Shown here: positions 9,279 through 17,736 of the stretch, in pieces
How positions within the stretch are numbered: position 1 is the stretch's first letter
How the letters are laid out: the number at the start of each line of letters is the position of its first letter
Source of the DNA: Ruegeria atlantica
GTDB lineage: Bacteria > Pseudomonadota > Alphaproteobacteria > Rhodobacterales > Rhodobacteraceae
DNA: 64,000 nt
NCBI RefSeq assembly: GCF_013032005.1
Contig: NZ_WQBE01000001.1
Span: 310,001-374,000, forward strand
Direction: 5' to 3'
Notes under the pieces: generated by a model
The model's database searches: none
Told to the model about the DNA's origin: nothing
What the model saw: only the letters and a program-made list of their open reading frames with translations
Translations under genes and position numbers: made by a program

Positions 9279-9625
9279 TAAAATCCAAACGTTTAGCTAA
9301 GTTCCTCCGACAGTGCGACCAGAGTGGTCCTGTGGCCCCCACCATTTTTCCACAGCCTATCTTGAAATTGGAATTGGAACAAAATTTTTTGGAACACTAG
9401 GCATCAATGGCGCTTTGGTGGACGGTTTCGGATACCTGAGAACCCATTTCACAAGGCCAATTGCCTATGTGACAGGGCGATTGCGGGTTCGGTCGACTTG
9501 TTTTCGAGTGGCCATCTTTTTATAGTTTAAACATAATCTTTTAGAATTTACGGCGCTAAGGCGTAATCGGTTTGTCGAATTTACAATAAATTAGGGCCTG
9601 TTTCGGCGGCCAGTCGGGGGAATTT
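9279..9625. other. Long divergent intergenic region, AT-rich
   Basis: These 347 bases separate the radical SAM gene (-) from the large membrane-protein gene (+) and must hold both promoters. The part at about 9510-9595 is clearly richer in A and T than its surroundings. A GGGGGA Shine-Dalgarno sequence lies five bases before the ATG at 9626. I see no convincing RNA structure, inverted repeat or small gene; a short open frame at 9313-9525 has no coding character. Confidence 0.5.
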
Positions 9626-11863
9626 ATGACAAAGGCTAACGGCCCAAGAACTCGACCTAAAGTTGCCAAGAAAACTGCCAATCAAACGGCGGATATTTAT
9701 GATTTTGTGCAATCCCCCGAGTGGCAGAAGGTGCTTGAAAAAGCGCGGGTAGAACGAGAGAAAAACCTTTCGGCCCCTGCGCAGCAAAACAAAGAGGGTC
9801 AACAACCCAAACCGGTTCGCCGTAGGACCAACCAATCAACCACAAATGAGCGTGCCCAAAGCAAGCAAAAGCCATGGTCCGCTCAGGTCGAGGAAGCAAG
9901 ACACAAAAGAAATGAAGTGCTTGCCCGTCGTGCAGCCGAGTCGAAAAAAGCAGACCCCAGTAGTTCTGAGGCCCGTCAGGGAGATCTGCAAGGTGGAGAC
10001 AAAGCAACCTCTACACGGACACCGAGACAGGAAGACAAGCCGACCAATCGTGAACAGACTGATCGTGCAGCTGCCAAACCAGACCAAGCAACAGCCAAGA
10101 GCGTTCTGGAAGAAAAGGGCGCAGGGAGGCCGGGCCCGTCTGAGGACGCTCTGGCCAGCGAAGACGCGTCCTTAAGCGCGCTGACGAGGGCAGAGTTAAG
10201 TTTAATACTGTCTTCCGAGGAAGTTGATCATCGCTTGTCCAAAAAGCTCCTGCAACAGCTGAAAGATCACCAACGGACGCGGCGCAGGATCAGGTGGAGC
10301 TTGGTAGCCCTTGGATGCACCATCGGTGTGGTTGCTTCGTCTTCGATATTTCTGACTTTGTTCGGATTGGGTGTATCGAACCCGATTGAAAGCGCGGCTA
10401 TTGGGTCTACTGATGGTACAGCGGCAGACGATTTTGGCCAAACCGGACCATCGCAACCTGATGTGCCGAGTGGAGCAGGGGGCGAAACTGTCATTTCCGC
10501 CGAATTGTTCGACGCGTCATCATTGCCGTCGTCATCCGGCGCAGAATTGGAAGAGACGCAGGATTTGAGCAGTCTTGCCTCATCAGCGCCCCTTCAGTCC
10601 GAGTTGGCGGAAACGGCCGAGATCGTTGAGCCCGGCACTCCAAGTCTGGCCCCTAGCGTTCTGTCGTATGTTCCAACGCTTGAACCACCGTTACTACCGG
10701 TAGGCGGCGCTGGTTATTTGCCGAGACGAGAGGCTAATCCCAGTTTCCTGCCTTATGAGTTCGAACCAGAGTTTTTTACTACGTCGATCGCTTTGCTGGA
10801 CGAAATTTCGGCAGGCTTTGATCCAGTGGCGATTTCGATTGACCCGATCCCGCCCTCGCGGCGTACGACTACTGTTTCTTCTAGCACCGAGGTTGTTGAG
10901 CCCAGCGCCTCAAGCGTGCCACCTAGCGTTTTGTCATTTGTTGCAGCGCTTGAACCACCGCTGTTGCCGGTGGGCGGGGCTGGTGACCTACCAAAACAAG
11001 AGGCAAACCCGAGTTTTCTGCCTTATGAACTTGAACCAGAGCTTTTCGCCACGCGGATTGCCTTGGTGGATGAGATTTCCACAGAAATTGATCCTTTGAC
11101 GATTTCGATCGACCAGATCATTCCCCCGCAGCGCGCGCCCAGCGTGTCTTCACAGCTTGTGTCGTTGCAATCTCCGGTGGCTTTGGAGGCCGCAGAAGAT
11201 CACCAGTTGCTGTCAATTCGGATCCTGGAACCTCAGCCAGATCGTCCTTTGGCGGGTATTCTTGCTGAGCGTCCTTTGAAAGTCGTTTCATCTGATCCTT
11301 CTATCCAGCTGGAAGACGTAGCGCTTAGCCCTCCAATCCCACAGGCGCTTACTTTGAAACAGACACCAAACCCGCTGGATTCGGCCACACCCGCGGCATT
11401 GCCTGCCGAGGATATTGCGGCCCTACCGAGCGAAGACGCCAAGCCATCGAATCCGAGTGCAAGTGGTGGCGGCGCGTCATTCAGGCTCTACGCGCCAAAC
11501 AAGATTCCCAATGATGCTGTGGACTCATTTGTTGCTGAATTAACAACGACGGGGCATGAACTTAGCGGAACGGCGCGCGTTGGTTACAAAGTATCCCAAT
11601 CCAATGTGCGGTTTTATCACAGACAGGATGCGGCCAAAGCTGCCGCCCTTGCTAAGGACGCAGGCGCCTTGTTGCGCGATTTCACGGGATCGAAATCCAA
11701 AACACCCACCGGGGTGATCGAATTGTATTTGGCCGGCGAAGGTCTTGGCCAAGCTCCGGTCAAACGGGTGGCCAAGAAAAACCGCCGGTCCACAACCCAA
11801 AGTAGCCCGGTTAACCGCCTTAAAAGTCAGGTTCTGAAAAAACTCAGGACAACGACAAACTAA
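9626..11863 (+). CDS. Single-pass membrane protein with 90-residue tandem repeat and LytR_C-like end
   Basis: I recognise no named family over most of these 745 residues. Visible parts in order: a highly charged Lys/Arg/Glu/Gln-rich cytoplasmic region (1-217); one membrane segment (about 222-246) preceded by RRRIRW, giving an N-in/C-out orientation; a Ser/Pro/Glu-rich presumed periplasmic stalk with two consecutive 90-residue repeats (residues about 334-513); and a globular end from about residue 615. The end domain has VGYKVSQSNVRFYHRQDA and a TGVIELYLAG strand, reminiscent of the LytR C-terminal or cell-wall-associated domains of other Rhodobacteraceae proteins. A basic tail follows. It heads the glycosyltransferase block, so an envelope or polysaccharide-assembly role is plausible but unproven. 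Confidence 0.75.
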   Translation: MTKANGPRTRPKVAKKTANQTADIYDFVQSPEWQKVLEKARVEREKNLSAPAQQNKEGQQPKPVRRRTNQSTTNERAQSKQKPWSAQVEEARHKRNEVLARRAAESKKADPSSSEARQGDLQGGDKATSTRTPRQEDKPTNREQTDRAAAKPDQATAKSVLEEKGAGRPGPSEDALASEDASLSALTRAELSLILSSEEVDHRLSKKLLQQLKDHQRTRRRIRWSLVALGCTIGVVASSSIFLTLFGLGVSNPIESAAIGSTDGTAADDFGQTGPSQPDVPSGAGGETVISAELFDASSLPSSSGAELEETQDLSSLASSAPLQSELAETAEIVEPGTPSLAPSVLSYVPTLEPPLLPVGGAGYLPRREANPSFLPYEFEPEFFTTSIALLDEISAGFDPVAISIDPIPPSRRTTTVSSSTEVVEPSASSVPPSVLSFVAALEPPLLPVGGAGDLPKQEANPSFLPYELEPELFATRIALVDEISTEIDPLTISIDQIIPPQRAPSVSSQLVSLQSPVALEAAEDHQLLSIRILEPQPDRPLAGILAERPLKVVSSDPSIQLEDVALSPPIPQALTLKQTPNPLDSATPAALPAEDIAALPSEDAKPSNPSASGGGASFRLYAPNKIPNDAVDSFVAELTTTGHELSGTARVGYKVSQSNVRFYHRQDAAKAAALAKDAGALLRDFTGSKSKTPTGVIELYLAGEGLGQAPVKRVAKKNRRSTTQSSPVNRLKSQVLKKLRTTTN
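10625..11164 (+). repeat. Two tandem 270-base (90-codon) repeats inside the membrane-protein gene
   Basis: Unit 1 (10625-10894) and unit 2 (10895-11164) are in frame and exactly 90 codons apart. They share blocks such as LEPPLLPVGGAG, EANPSFLPYE and the IAL-DEIS motif. The units differ by many substitutions at protein and DNA level, so this is an old or selected duplication, not a recent slippage event. Confidence 0.9.
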
Positions 11864-11940
11864 TGGCGCTATTATAGGGTAAGTGCGAAGGACTAAGTTG
11901 AATTGTGTAAAGTTAAAAAGTATCGACGGGTTTTTGTAAA

Positions 11941-12249
11941 ATGACTGAAAGCAGACTTATTGGCATAGTAACCGCGCTACTATTTCTGACGACGGCGCAG
12001 GATGCGCGCGCTGAGATCACGCTTGAGCATCTCCTTGCCATCGATCAACTCTTGTCGGCCAATGACACCCAGGCGCTACGCTCGTATCTGGAAAGAAATC
12101 CCGGATTGCTGACCGGAACCGATGAACTGTCGGTCGAATTGCGCAGCTTTTACGAGGCCGCGTCCACGGGCACTTTGAACTTTGGCTATACCGCCGGTCC
12201 GACAGCCGGTACCGCGGCTGCTGCGACCGACAACGAGCTGGCGCATTAA
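11941..12249 (+). CDS. Small exported protein of unknown function
   Basis: The 102-residue product begins with a Sec-type signal peptide (hydrophobic IGIVTALLFLTTA, then AQDARA, with probable cleavage before EITLEH). The mature part is about 78 residues: a helical segment rich in Leu, Asp and Glu, then a Gly/Thr/Ala-rich low-complexity end (TAGPTAGTAAAATDNELAH). There are no cysteines. It ends five bases before the glycosyltransferase start at 12255, so it is almost certainly cotranscribed with it. No family is recognised. It could be an accessory factor of envelope glycan assembly, or a target of the neighbouring enzymes. Confidence 0.65.
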   Translation: MTESRLIGIVTALLFLTTAQDARAEITLEHLLAIDQLLSANDTQALRSYLERNPGLLTGTDELSVELRSFYEAASTGTLNFGYTAGPTAGTAAAATDNELAH

Positions 12250-12254
12250 AGCTT

Positions 12255-13337
12255 ATGTCGGCGCTTGAGGCCATCAATTGCTCAGTGCGTCCAAAGATCG
12301 CCTACATCATTGAACCGCGGTTTTCCGGTGGAACGTCAGTAGCGGTTGCGGCCGAACTGCGGGTGGCTGTGGACTTTGGAGCGCTAGAGGTGCACGCGAT
12401 AACTTCGCGAACTTTTGGTGAAAATCAATCTGTTGCGCCGGCACTGCGGCAGGTGTTGGACGAATTGCATATCCCGCTGATTTGGGATGCACCGCGTATT
12501 AGTGCGGATTACGTAATCCTGCATAATCCATCGTTTCTAAAGTTCAACGAGGCACTGAACACCAGAATTTTTGCCCGTGATCTGATCGTGGTGACGCATG
12601 AAAATTTCTTGCGTCCGGGCGGCGAGGAAGGGTTCGACGTTTCCGGCTGCCTGAACCAGATTGAGGCGTCATCTTTTGTGCTGAGGCGAACCCTGGCACC
12701 GATTTCTCCCCATAATCGCAAGACCGTGAACGATTGGTTGGACAGCTCGCGCTTGGCAAGGCAGTGGAGGGTTCGGGACACCGACTGGTTCAACATCTGC
12801 CATACGGATGTAAGTCCTCCGTGCGAAAAGCCACAGGACCGTCGGGGCAGGCATTCACGACCGGGGTTTGAAAAGTTCCCATCGCTTTCCGACCTCGACA
12901 TGTGCTTTCCCGAACATTCTCAAAGCAATGTCATTCTGGGTGCTGATGCCATGCTGAACGCGGGTGTTCTTCGGGCCCATTGGACCTTGCTGCCTTTTGA
13001 CGCCATTAGTGTGGACGAGTTTTTTGGAATGATCGATTTCTACGTCTATTTTACAGCGCCGACCTGGCAAGAAAGCTTTGGTCGCGTCGTGACCGAAGCG
13101 CTGGCCGCTGGCAAAGTGGTTCTTACCAATCCGGAAACCGGGGCAAATTTCGGCGATGGTGTCCTTACGTGTCATCCGGGCGACGTGGACCGGGTCATAT
13201 CTGATCTGGTCGCTGACCCGCAGCGATATCATGAACAGGTCTCACGGTCGCGAAAGGTGCTGGAGCGTTATTCGGCAGAGAGTTTCAGGGCAATGTTGTC
13301 AAATGTCCTGACTGCAGACAGCGGGGTTATGAAATGA
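12255..13337 (+). CDS. GT4-like glycosyltransferase
   Basis: The 360-residue cytosolic enzyme has a GT-B appearance. The N-terminal lobe starts with IAYIIEPRFSGGTSVAV, containing a glycine-rich acceptor loop. The C-terminal lobe contains PTWQESFGRVVTEALAAGKV, the E-x7-E nucleotide-sugar motif of GT1/GT4 families (Glu273 and Glu281). GRHSRPGFEKFP near the middle is the inter-lobe segment often seen in this family. The donor and acceptor sugars cannot be told. Its stop overlaps the next gene by four bases (ATGA at 13334-13337), so the two are coupled. It belongs to the 9626-15870 block. Confidence 0.85.
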   Translation: MSALEAINCSVRPKIAYIIEPRFSGGTSVAVAAELRVAVDFGALEVHAITSRTFGENQSVAPALRQVLDELHIPLIWDAPRISADYVILHNPSFLKFNEALNTRIFARDLIVVTHENFLRPGGEEGFDVSGCLNQIEASSFVLRRTLAPISPHNRKTVNDWLDSSRLARQWRVRDTDWFNICHTDVSPPCEKPQDRRGRHSRPGFEKFPSLSDLDMCFPEHSQSNVILGADAMLNAGVLRAHWTLLPFDAISVDEFFGMIDFYVYFTAPTWQESFGRVVTEALAAGKVVLTNPETGANFGDGVLTCHPGDVDRVISDLVADPQRYHEQVSRSRKVLERYSAESFRAMLSNVLTADSGVMK

Positions 13338-15397
13338 TTTTCATCGAGGCTGGCACGCGCTCGCTGCGGACCTTTGATGCGCAATTGATCTTTGCCGATC
13401 AGCTGACCGCACGCGGTTTTAACGTGTGTATCGATGCCGAATACTTGCCGAAAGACGCAGGTCGCGGCCGGGTTTACGATGCTGCCAAGTTTTTGGTCGA
13501 TCCGGGCGAGCATGAGGTCGAAAGGGTATTTGTGCTTGGTGCCGAGGAGATTGATGATTTTCTTCTTGCGTCCCTGCGGCAAAGGCAACTGCCGGCGGAT
13601 GTTCCAGTGGTTGCCACGGGCCGTTTCGAAACGCAGCAAAGTTATATCGGTGCAAAGGCGCGTCTGGCATATGCCCTTGGGCGTGAAGCCACGGTGTTGG
13701 ACCTTACGGACTTCCAGCCGCGCTCGATGTTACCTTCGGCGGCCTGTCCCTTGGTCGCAGACATTCGGCCAACGGCTCGTTCGGCGGTCGAAAAGCCAAA
13801 TGTTGCCGTGGTCTTGGGGTCCATGGAACTTGACGCGCCCGAGACGCTCTCTTGCTTGGCCCGGATGAGCAATCGCAGTGACTATACTCTGCAACTTATC
13901 GTCAACGGGGCGCAGAACAAGGTGATCAATGAGTCGCCCTTTCATGATCTGCCGACTATTTTGTATACCGATCTTTCCGCCCGTATTCTGGCAAAAACGA
14001 CAGATGTCCTGGTGATGTTTGGTCATGGTGTCGCCGGGGTTCGCATGGCCGCGCTTGCAGTCGAACTGATCGCCACTGGTGGGGTCGCGATAGATTGCAC
14101 GGATGATGAGGCCATTGTGTCCTCTGGCGCCCCGGCTTTGATCGGGCCCAAAACGCCGCTTGCCCTGGACGGGTACCTCACAGGGAAGATACTTGAAAAC
14201 CTTGCCGGGGTGGCTGAACAGGCGACAAAATCCCAGTGGCTGCATTCGGTGGACATTTCCCGTTTGGAAAAGGCAGCAGACCTAAAGCCCCAAAAACGGG
14301 AACCTATTCGAACGGCACAGCGAACAGTGTTTTTTCCAACCAACGGGGTTGGATTGGGGCACGCTCAGCGATGCGCTATCATTGCCAAAGAATTGCCGGA
14401 TGATATGGCCCCGATTTTTGCGGCCTTTCCCAGCTGCGTTCCACTTGTGCGCCGCGAAGGCTTGGACAGTATCCCTCTGGTTCAGCGGACTGAAGTTTCA
14501 GCCAACTTTAATGGCAACGATATCCTGACTTACCGCCGACTTGGCGCAGCGCTGCAGGAAAATGACAGGTTGGTGTTTGACGGCGGCTATGTCTTTGATT
14601 CCGTCTATCGAACGATCCTTGAGCGCAACTTGTCGGCGGTTTGGATACGGCGTGGGTTGTGGCCTGATGGGCGGTCCAGGCCAAGAATGCTTCAGCGTGA
14701 GGCCGTATTCGACAAGGTCATAGTGCCATCCGAAGCCTTTGAAGAGCTAAACGACACCTACAGTTACGGCGATCACGTTCGCAACGTTGGCCCGATCTTT
14801 CGCCGTGTGGTCCAGTCGGGTGATGAACGCCAAGGACTTAGGGGTCGGCTGGCTGAACGGTTCGGGCGTGAGTTTGATCATCTGGTTGTCAGCATGTTAG
14901 GCGGCGGCGTGGCGTCGGACCGGTCGGCGCAACTTCAGGCAATTTCCGGGATGCTTGAGGACCGGTCAGACTGTTTGCATCTTGTCGTAACCTGGCCGGG
15001 CAGCAAGGTTCAGCCGGCCACCTTCGGTTGGTCAAATACTCACGTTGTTCAGACCTTTGAGGCCACAACCCTTTGCCTGGCCGCGGATTTGGTCATTTCG
15101 GCGGCGGGATACAATTCTGTTCTCGAGATCCTGTACAACAAGATTCCGGCAATCCTGATCCCCCAATCAGCACCGTATCTGGACAATCAGGAACGACGCG
15201 CCCAGGCGTTGGCTGACCGCGACCTGTGCGCGATCATCACCGAAAAAGAGTTCATGAAACTCGAGCGAACGGTTTCAGACTGCTTGGATCAAGGTGATCT
15301 GGAGGTCTATCGGACCGCGTTGAATAAAATTGAATTGCCAGAACCGGGGGCGGCGAAAGCGGCCGAAATCATTGCAGAGGCCAAGTGCAGAAAATGA
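13334..15397 (+). CDS. Two-part glycosyltransferase with MurG/GT28-like C-terminal half
   Basis: The 687-residue protein is about twice the length of one GT-B enzyme. From about residue 333 the sequence FFPTNGVGLGHAQRCAII resembles the glycine-rich donor/acceptor loop of MurG-like (GT28) enzymes. HLVVSMLGGGVASD (about 517-530) and SAAGYNSVLEILYNKIPAIL (about 588-607) are the matching C-terminal motifs for UDP-sugar binding. The first 320 residues also look like an alpha/beta nucleotide-sugar fold with a GVAGVRMAALAVELIATGGV segment, but show no clear catalytic motif. This may be a fusion of two GT-B domains or a GT with a large regulatory lobe. It is coupled by ATGA overlaps both upstream (13334) and downstream (15394). 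Confidence 0.75.
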   Translation: MIFIEAGTRSLRTFDAQLIFADQLTARGFNVCIDAEYLPKDAGRGRVYDAAKFLVDPGEHEVERVFVLGAEEIDDFLLASLRQRQLPADVPVVATGRFETQQSYIGAKARLAYALGREATVLDLTDFQPRSMLPSAACPLVADIRPTARSAVEKPNVAVVLGSMELDAPETLSCLARMSNRSDYTLQLIVNGAQNKVINESPFHDLPTILYTDLSARILAKTTDVLVMFGHGVAGVRMAALAVELIATGGVAIDCTDDEAIVSSGAPALIGPKTPLALDGYLTGKILENLAGVAEQATKSQWLHSVDISRLEKAADLKPQKREPIRTAQRTVFFPTNGVGLGHAQRCAIIAKELPDDMAPIFAAFPSCVPLVRREGLDSIPLVQRTEVSANFNGNDILTYRRLGAALQENDRLVFDGGYVFDSVYRTILERNLSAVWIRRGLWPDGRSRPRMLQREAVFDKVIVPSEAFEELNDTYSYGDHVRNVGPIFRRVVQSGDERQGLRGRLAERFGREFDHLVVSMLGGGVASDRSAQLQAISGMLEDRSDCLHLVVTWPGSKVQPATFGWSNTHVVQTFEATTLCLAADLVISAAGYNSVLEILYNKIPAILIPQSAPYLDNQERRAQALADRDLCAIITEKEFMKLERTVSDCLDQGDLEVYRTALNKIELPEPGAAKAAEIIAEAKCRK

Positions 15398-15870
15398 CAG
15401 ATATTTCATGGTACGATATCCTAAGCAGAACAACGCCTAAACGACCTGTTCAATTGGATGATCTGATATCTGGCGATCAAGAACCCAAGCCGCACGGGAA
15501 TGTTGTATTTCCTGAAATGGGCCTGATCCCTTCCGTTGCGCTTTGGGAGCGGGATGAGGGCGGGCCAACGCATATCGGTGTTCGGATCGTGAGCCCCATG
15601 AAATCAGTGTACAATGTAGCGAGATTTCTTGCTGCAGCTGCGTTGGAGCGCGAGGTGTATCCGGTCATTCTAAGCCGCATAGATTACAGCGGATTTGAGC
15701 AGTTCGGCTTCCGCGTTGAGCGCGTACCGGATGAACCGATGGCTGCGCAGTTCGCTGAAGAAGAGATCCGAAAATTCTGGGATCTGGCGATCATTATCGA
15801 CGGCGACGATATCGGGCTTTGGGCCGGTCAAAAGGCCCAGTCCCAGAGCCCGTCGGATAACAGCAAATGA
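15394..15870 (+). CDS. Conserved-looking protein of unknown function in the glycosyltransferase block
   Basis: The start is placed at ATG 15394, overlapping the previous stop as ATGA; a GTG at 15385 would add three residues. The 158-residue product has no signal peptide or membrane segment. It has an alternating strand-helix composition with VRIVSPMKSVYNVARFLAAA and LAIIIDGDDIGLWAG, the latter like a Rossmann-type strand and acidic loop. I recognise no family. Tight coupling to the GT28-like gene suggests a partner or small transferase-related subunit of the same pathway. It is the last gene of the block; the next gene is convergent. Confidence 0.65.
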   Translation: MTDISWYDILSRTTPKRPVQLDDLISGDQEPKPHGNVVFPEMGLIPSVALWERDEGGPTHIGVRIVSPMKSVYNVARFLAAAALEREVYPVILSRIDYSGFEQFGFRVERVPDEPMAAQFAEEEIRKFWDLAIIIDGDDIGLWAGQKAQSQSPSDNSK

Positions 15871-15910
15871 CCGTACAGCGTTATGAGCCGGGGCAGGGCG
15901 GTCGCCGGTG

Positions 15911-16618
15911 TTACACCGACCGTGTCAGCCCACCGTCTACTCGGATGTTCTGGCCGGTGATATATGCTCCACCGTCCGACGCGAGAAAAGCTACGGTTGC
16001 TGCGATTTCGTCATAGGCCTTGCCATATCGTTCCATCGGGATGCGGGCCTTCCAGTCCGGGTTTTCCGGCAGGCTGTCAATGAAGCCCGGCAGCACGTTG
16101 TTCATGCGCACATTGTCAGTCGCATGTTTGTCCGCGAACAATTTGGTGTAGGCTGCCAGACCCGCCCGCATCACACCAGACGTTGGAAACACCGGGTCGG
16201 GTTCGAACGCCGCGAAGGTCGAGATGTTGATGATTGCTCCGGACTTTTGGTCGATCATGATCGGGGTGATGATCCGCGCGGCCCTTACCGCGTTGAGGAA
16301 ATAGACCTCAAGCCCTTCGTGCCAGTCGTCATCACTGATCTCAAGAACCGGGGCGCGGGGGCCGTGTCCAGCTGAATTCACCAACACATCAACGCGACCC
16401 CAGCGGTCCATGGTCATGTCCACCAACCTTTGCATGTCTGCGCTGGATCTGTTGGTGCCGGTCAAGCCGATGCCGCCCAATTCAGTCGCCAAAGCTTCGC
16501 CTTTACCCGATGATGACAGGATGGCGACGTTGAACCCATCATCTGCCAAACGACGGGCGCTTTCCGCGCCCATGCCGCTGCCGCCGCCCATGATGATTGC
16601 GACTTTGTTGTCCGTCAT
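15911..16618 (-). CDS. SDR-family oxidoreductase with atypical active site
   Basis: The start is placed at ATG 16618, preceded by a GAGG Shine-Dalgarno sequence; an ATG four codons upstream has none. The 235-residue Rossmann protein has the cofactor loop GGGSGMGAESA, NSAG and the C-terminal ITGQNIRVDGG strand of classical SDRs. The serine of NISTFA is in place, but the catalytic Tyr-x3-Lys is missing: the region reads FPTSGVMRAGLAAYTKL. It may therefore have unusual catalysis or a binding role. It is divergent from the LysR gene at 16732, which may control it. Confidence 0.85.
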   Translation of the reverse strand: MTDNKVAIIMGGGSGMGAESARRLADDGFNVAILSSSGKGEALATELGGIGLTGTNRSSADMQRLVDMTMDRWGRVDVLVNSAGHGPRAPVLEISDDDWHEGLEVYFLNAVRAARIITPIMIDQKSGAIINISTFAAFEPDPVFPTSGVMRAGLAAYTKLFADKHATDNVRMNNVLPGFIDSLPENPDWKARIPMERYGKAYDEIAATVAFLASDGGAYITGQNIRVDGGLTRSV

Positions 16619-16731
16619 GTTGCACCTCATTGTGTCTACTTAGGATGAAAAATGGCGTCAGCGGTGGCGTTTGACCAATCAGTAATTCTGCCTTAACCTT
16701 GTAGAAAATCTATCGTGTTGAATCCCTAACC

Positions 16732-17670
16732 ATGCGTAGTTTACCCCCCTTGAACGCGTTAAAGGCTTTTGAAGCGTCCGGGCGCCATCTGAACTTCAGC
16801 CGGGCTGCTGATGAGTTGGGCGTCACGCAAGGCGCTGTGGCCCAACAGGTGCGGGCGCTTGAGGAAGTATTGCAAATCAAACTGTTCCACAGGCAGGCCA
16901 GAGGGCTGTCCCTGACTGATGAGGGCCGGGCCTATCTTGCACCGCTCCGTCGCGCTTTTGACTTGATGGCCGAGGCAACCGCAAACTTGTCACCGCAAGA
17001 CGTTGTCGCCACGATCAGTTCAACCCCTTCTTTTGCTACACGGTGGCTGGTGCCGAGATTGGGGTATTTCGCACAGGATCATCCCGATATCCGGCTACGT
17101 CTGGATGCGTCGAACACGTTGGCGAATTTCCAGACGGACGGGGTCGATATCGCGATCCGGCAGGGTAAGCCACCGTTTGGTCCGGGATTGGTCTCCGTGC
17201 CTTTGTTTTCTGCAGAGTTGATCGCTGTCTGCCATCCTGATCTCGCGTCAGGGCATAGCCCCGTTCAGTCGCCTGCAGACCTGATCAACCATGTTCTGCT
17301 CGAAGACACCCATGGCCAGTGGCCCCTGTTTCTGGAGGCCGCTTTGGGAGAGGTGCCTGTATCCGGGCTAAAGACTATGGCGTTCAGCCAGACTTCGCTG
17401 GCCATCGATGCAGCAATCGCCGGGCAGGGCATCGCGCTGGCCAACCGGGAATTTGTCGCTGGGGACCTTGAGGCCGGGCGCTTGTGCCAACCCGTTTCTT
17501 TTGCAACCCCGGTGCAAGAAGGGTACCACGTCGTCACCCAACGCACGCCCAGACAGGCAAAGGTCGCCGAGGCGGTTCGGAACTGGTTGATCAAACAGGT
17601 TCAGGAAGCGTCATCGCCAGTTCAGGCTGAAACAAAGGTGAATTGTCACGGAAATCAGAACGCCCTATGA
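16732..17670 (+). CDS. LysR-family transcriptional regulator, GcvA-like
   Basis: The 312-residue protein has the GcvA-type N-terminus PPLNALKAFEASGRHLNFSR followed by the winged HTH AADELGVTQGAVAQQVRALE (about residues 26-45). A periplasmic-binding-protein-like effector domain starts near residue 90, with the STPSFATRWLVPRLG segment typical of this subgroup. It is divergent from the SDR gene with a 113-base shared promoter region, the usual layout for a LysR protein controlling its neighbour. The effector is unknown. Confidence 0.9.
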   Translation: MRSLPPLNALKAFEASGRHLNFSRAADELGVTQGAVAQQVRALEEVLQIKLFHRQARGLSLTDEGRAYLAPLRRAFDLMAEATANLSPQDVVATISSTPSFATRWLVPRLGYFAQDHPDIRLRLDASNTLANFQTDGVDIAIRQGKPPFGPGLVSVPLFSAELIAVCHPDLASGHSPVQSPADLINHVLLEDTHGQWPLFLEAALGEVPVSGLKTMAFSQTSLAIDAAIAGQGIALANREFVAGDLEAGRLCQPVSFATPVQEGYHVVTQRTPRQAKVAEAVRNWLIKQVQEASSPVQAETKVNCHGNQNAL

Positions 17671-17671
17671 A

Positions 17672-17698
17672 GGGCACTGATTTTAGCACTAAGTGCCC
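17672..17698. terminator. Inverted repeat after the LysR gene
   Basis: GGGCACT (17672-17678) is perfectly complementary to AGTGCCC (17692-17698) across a 13-base loop, directly after the LysR stop codon. No T-run follows, so it may be an mRNA-stabilising hairpin instead of an intrinsic terminator. Confidence 0.4.
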
Positions 17699-17736
17699 CT
17701 GCGGCGCACGTTTCTCATGATTGGGACCTGACAGAC

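Noticed and set aside
8179-9625. Genomic island inserted at the tRNA-Ser gene
   Set aside because: No integrase gene and no repeat of the tRNA 3' end were seen downstream within the window.
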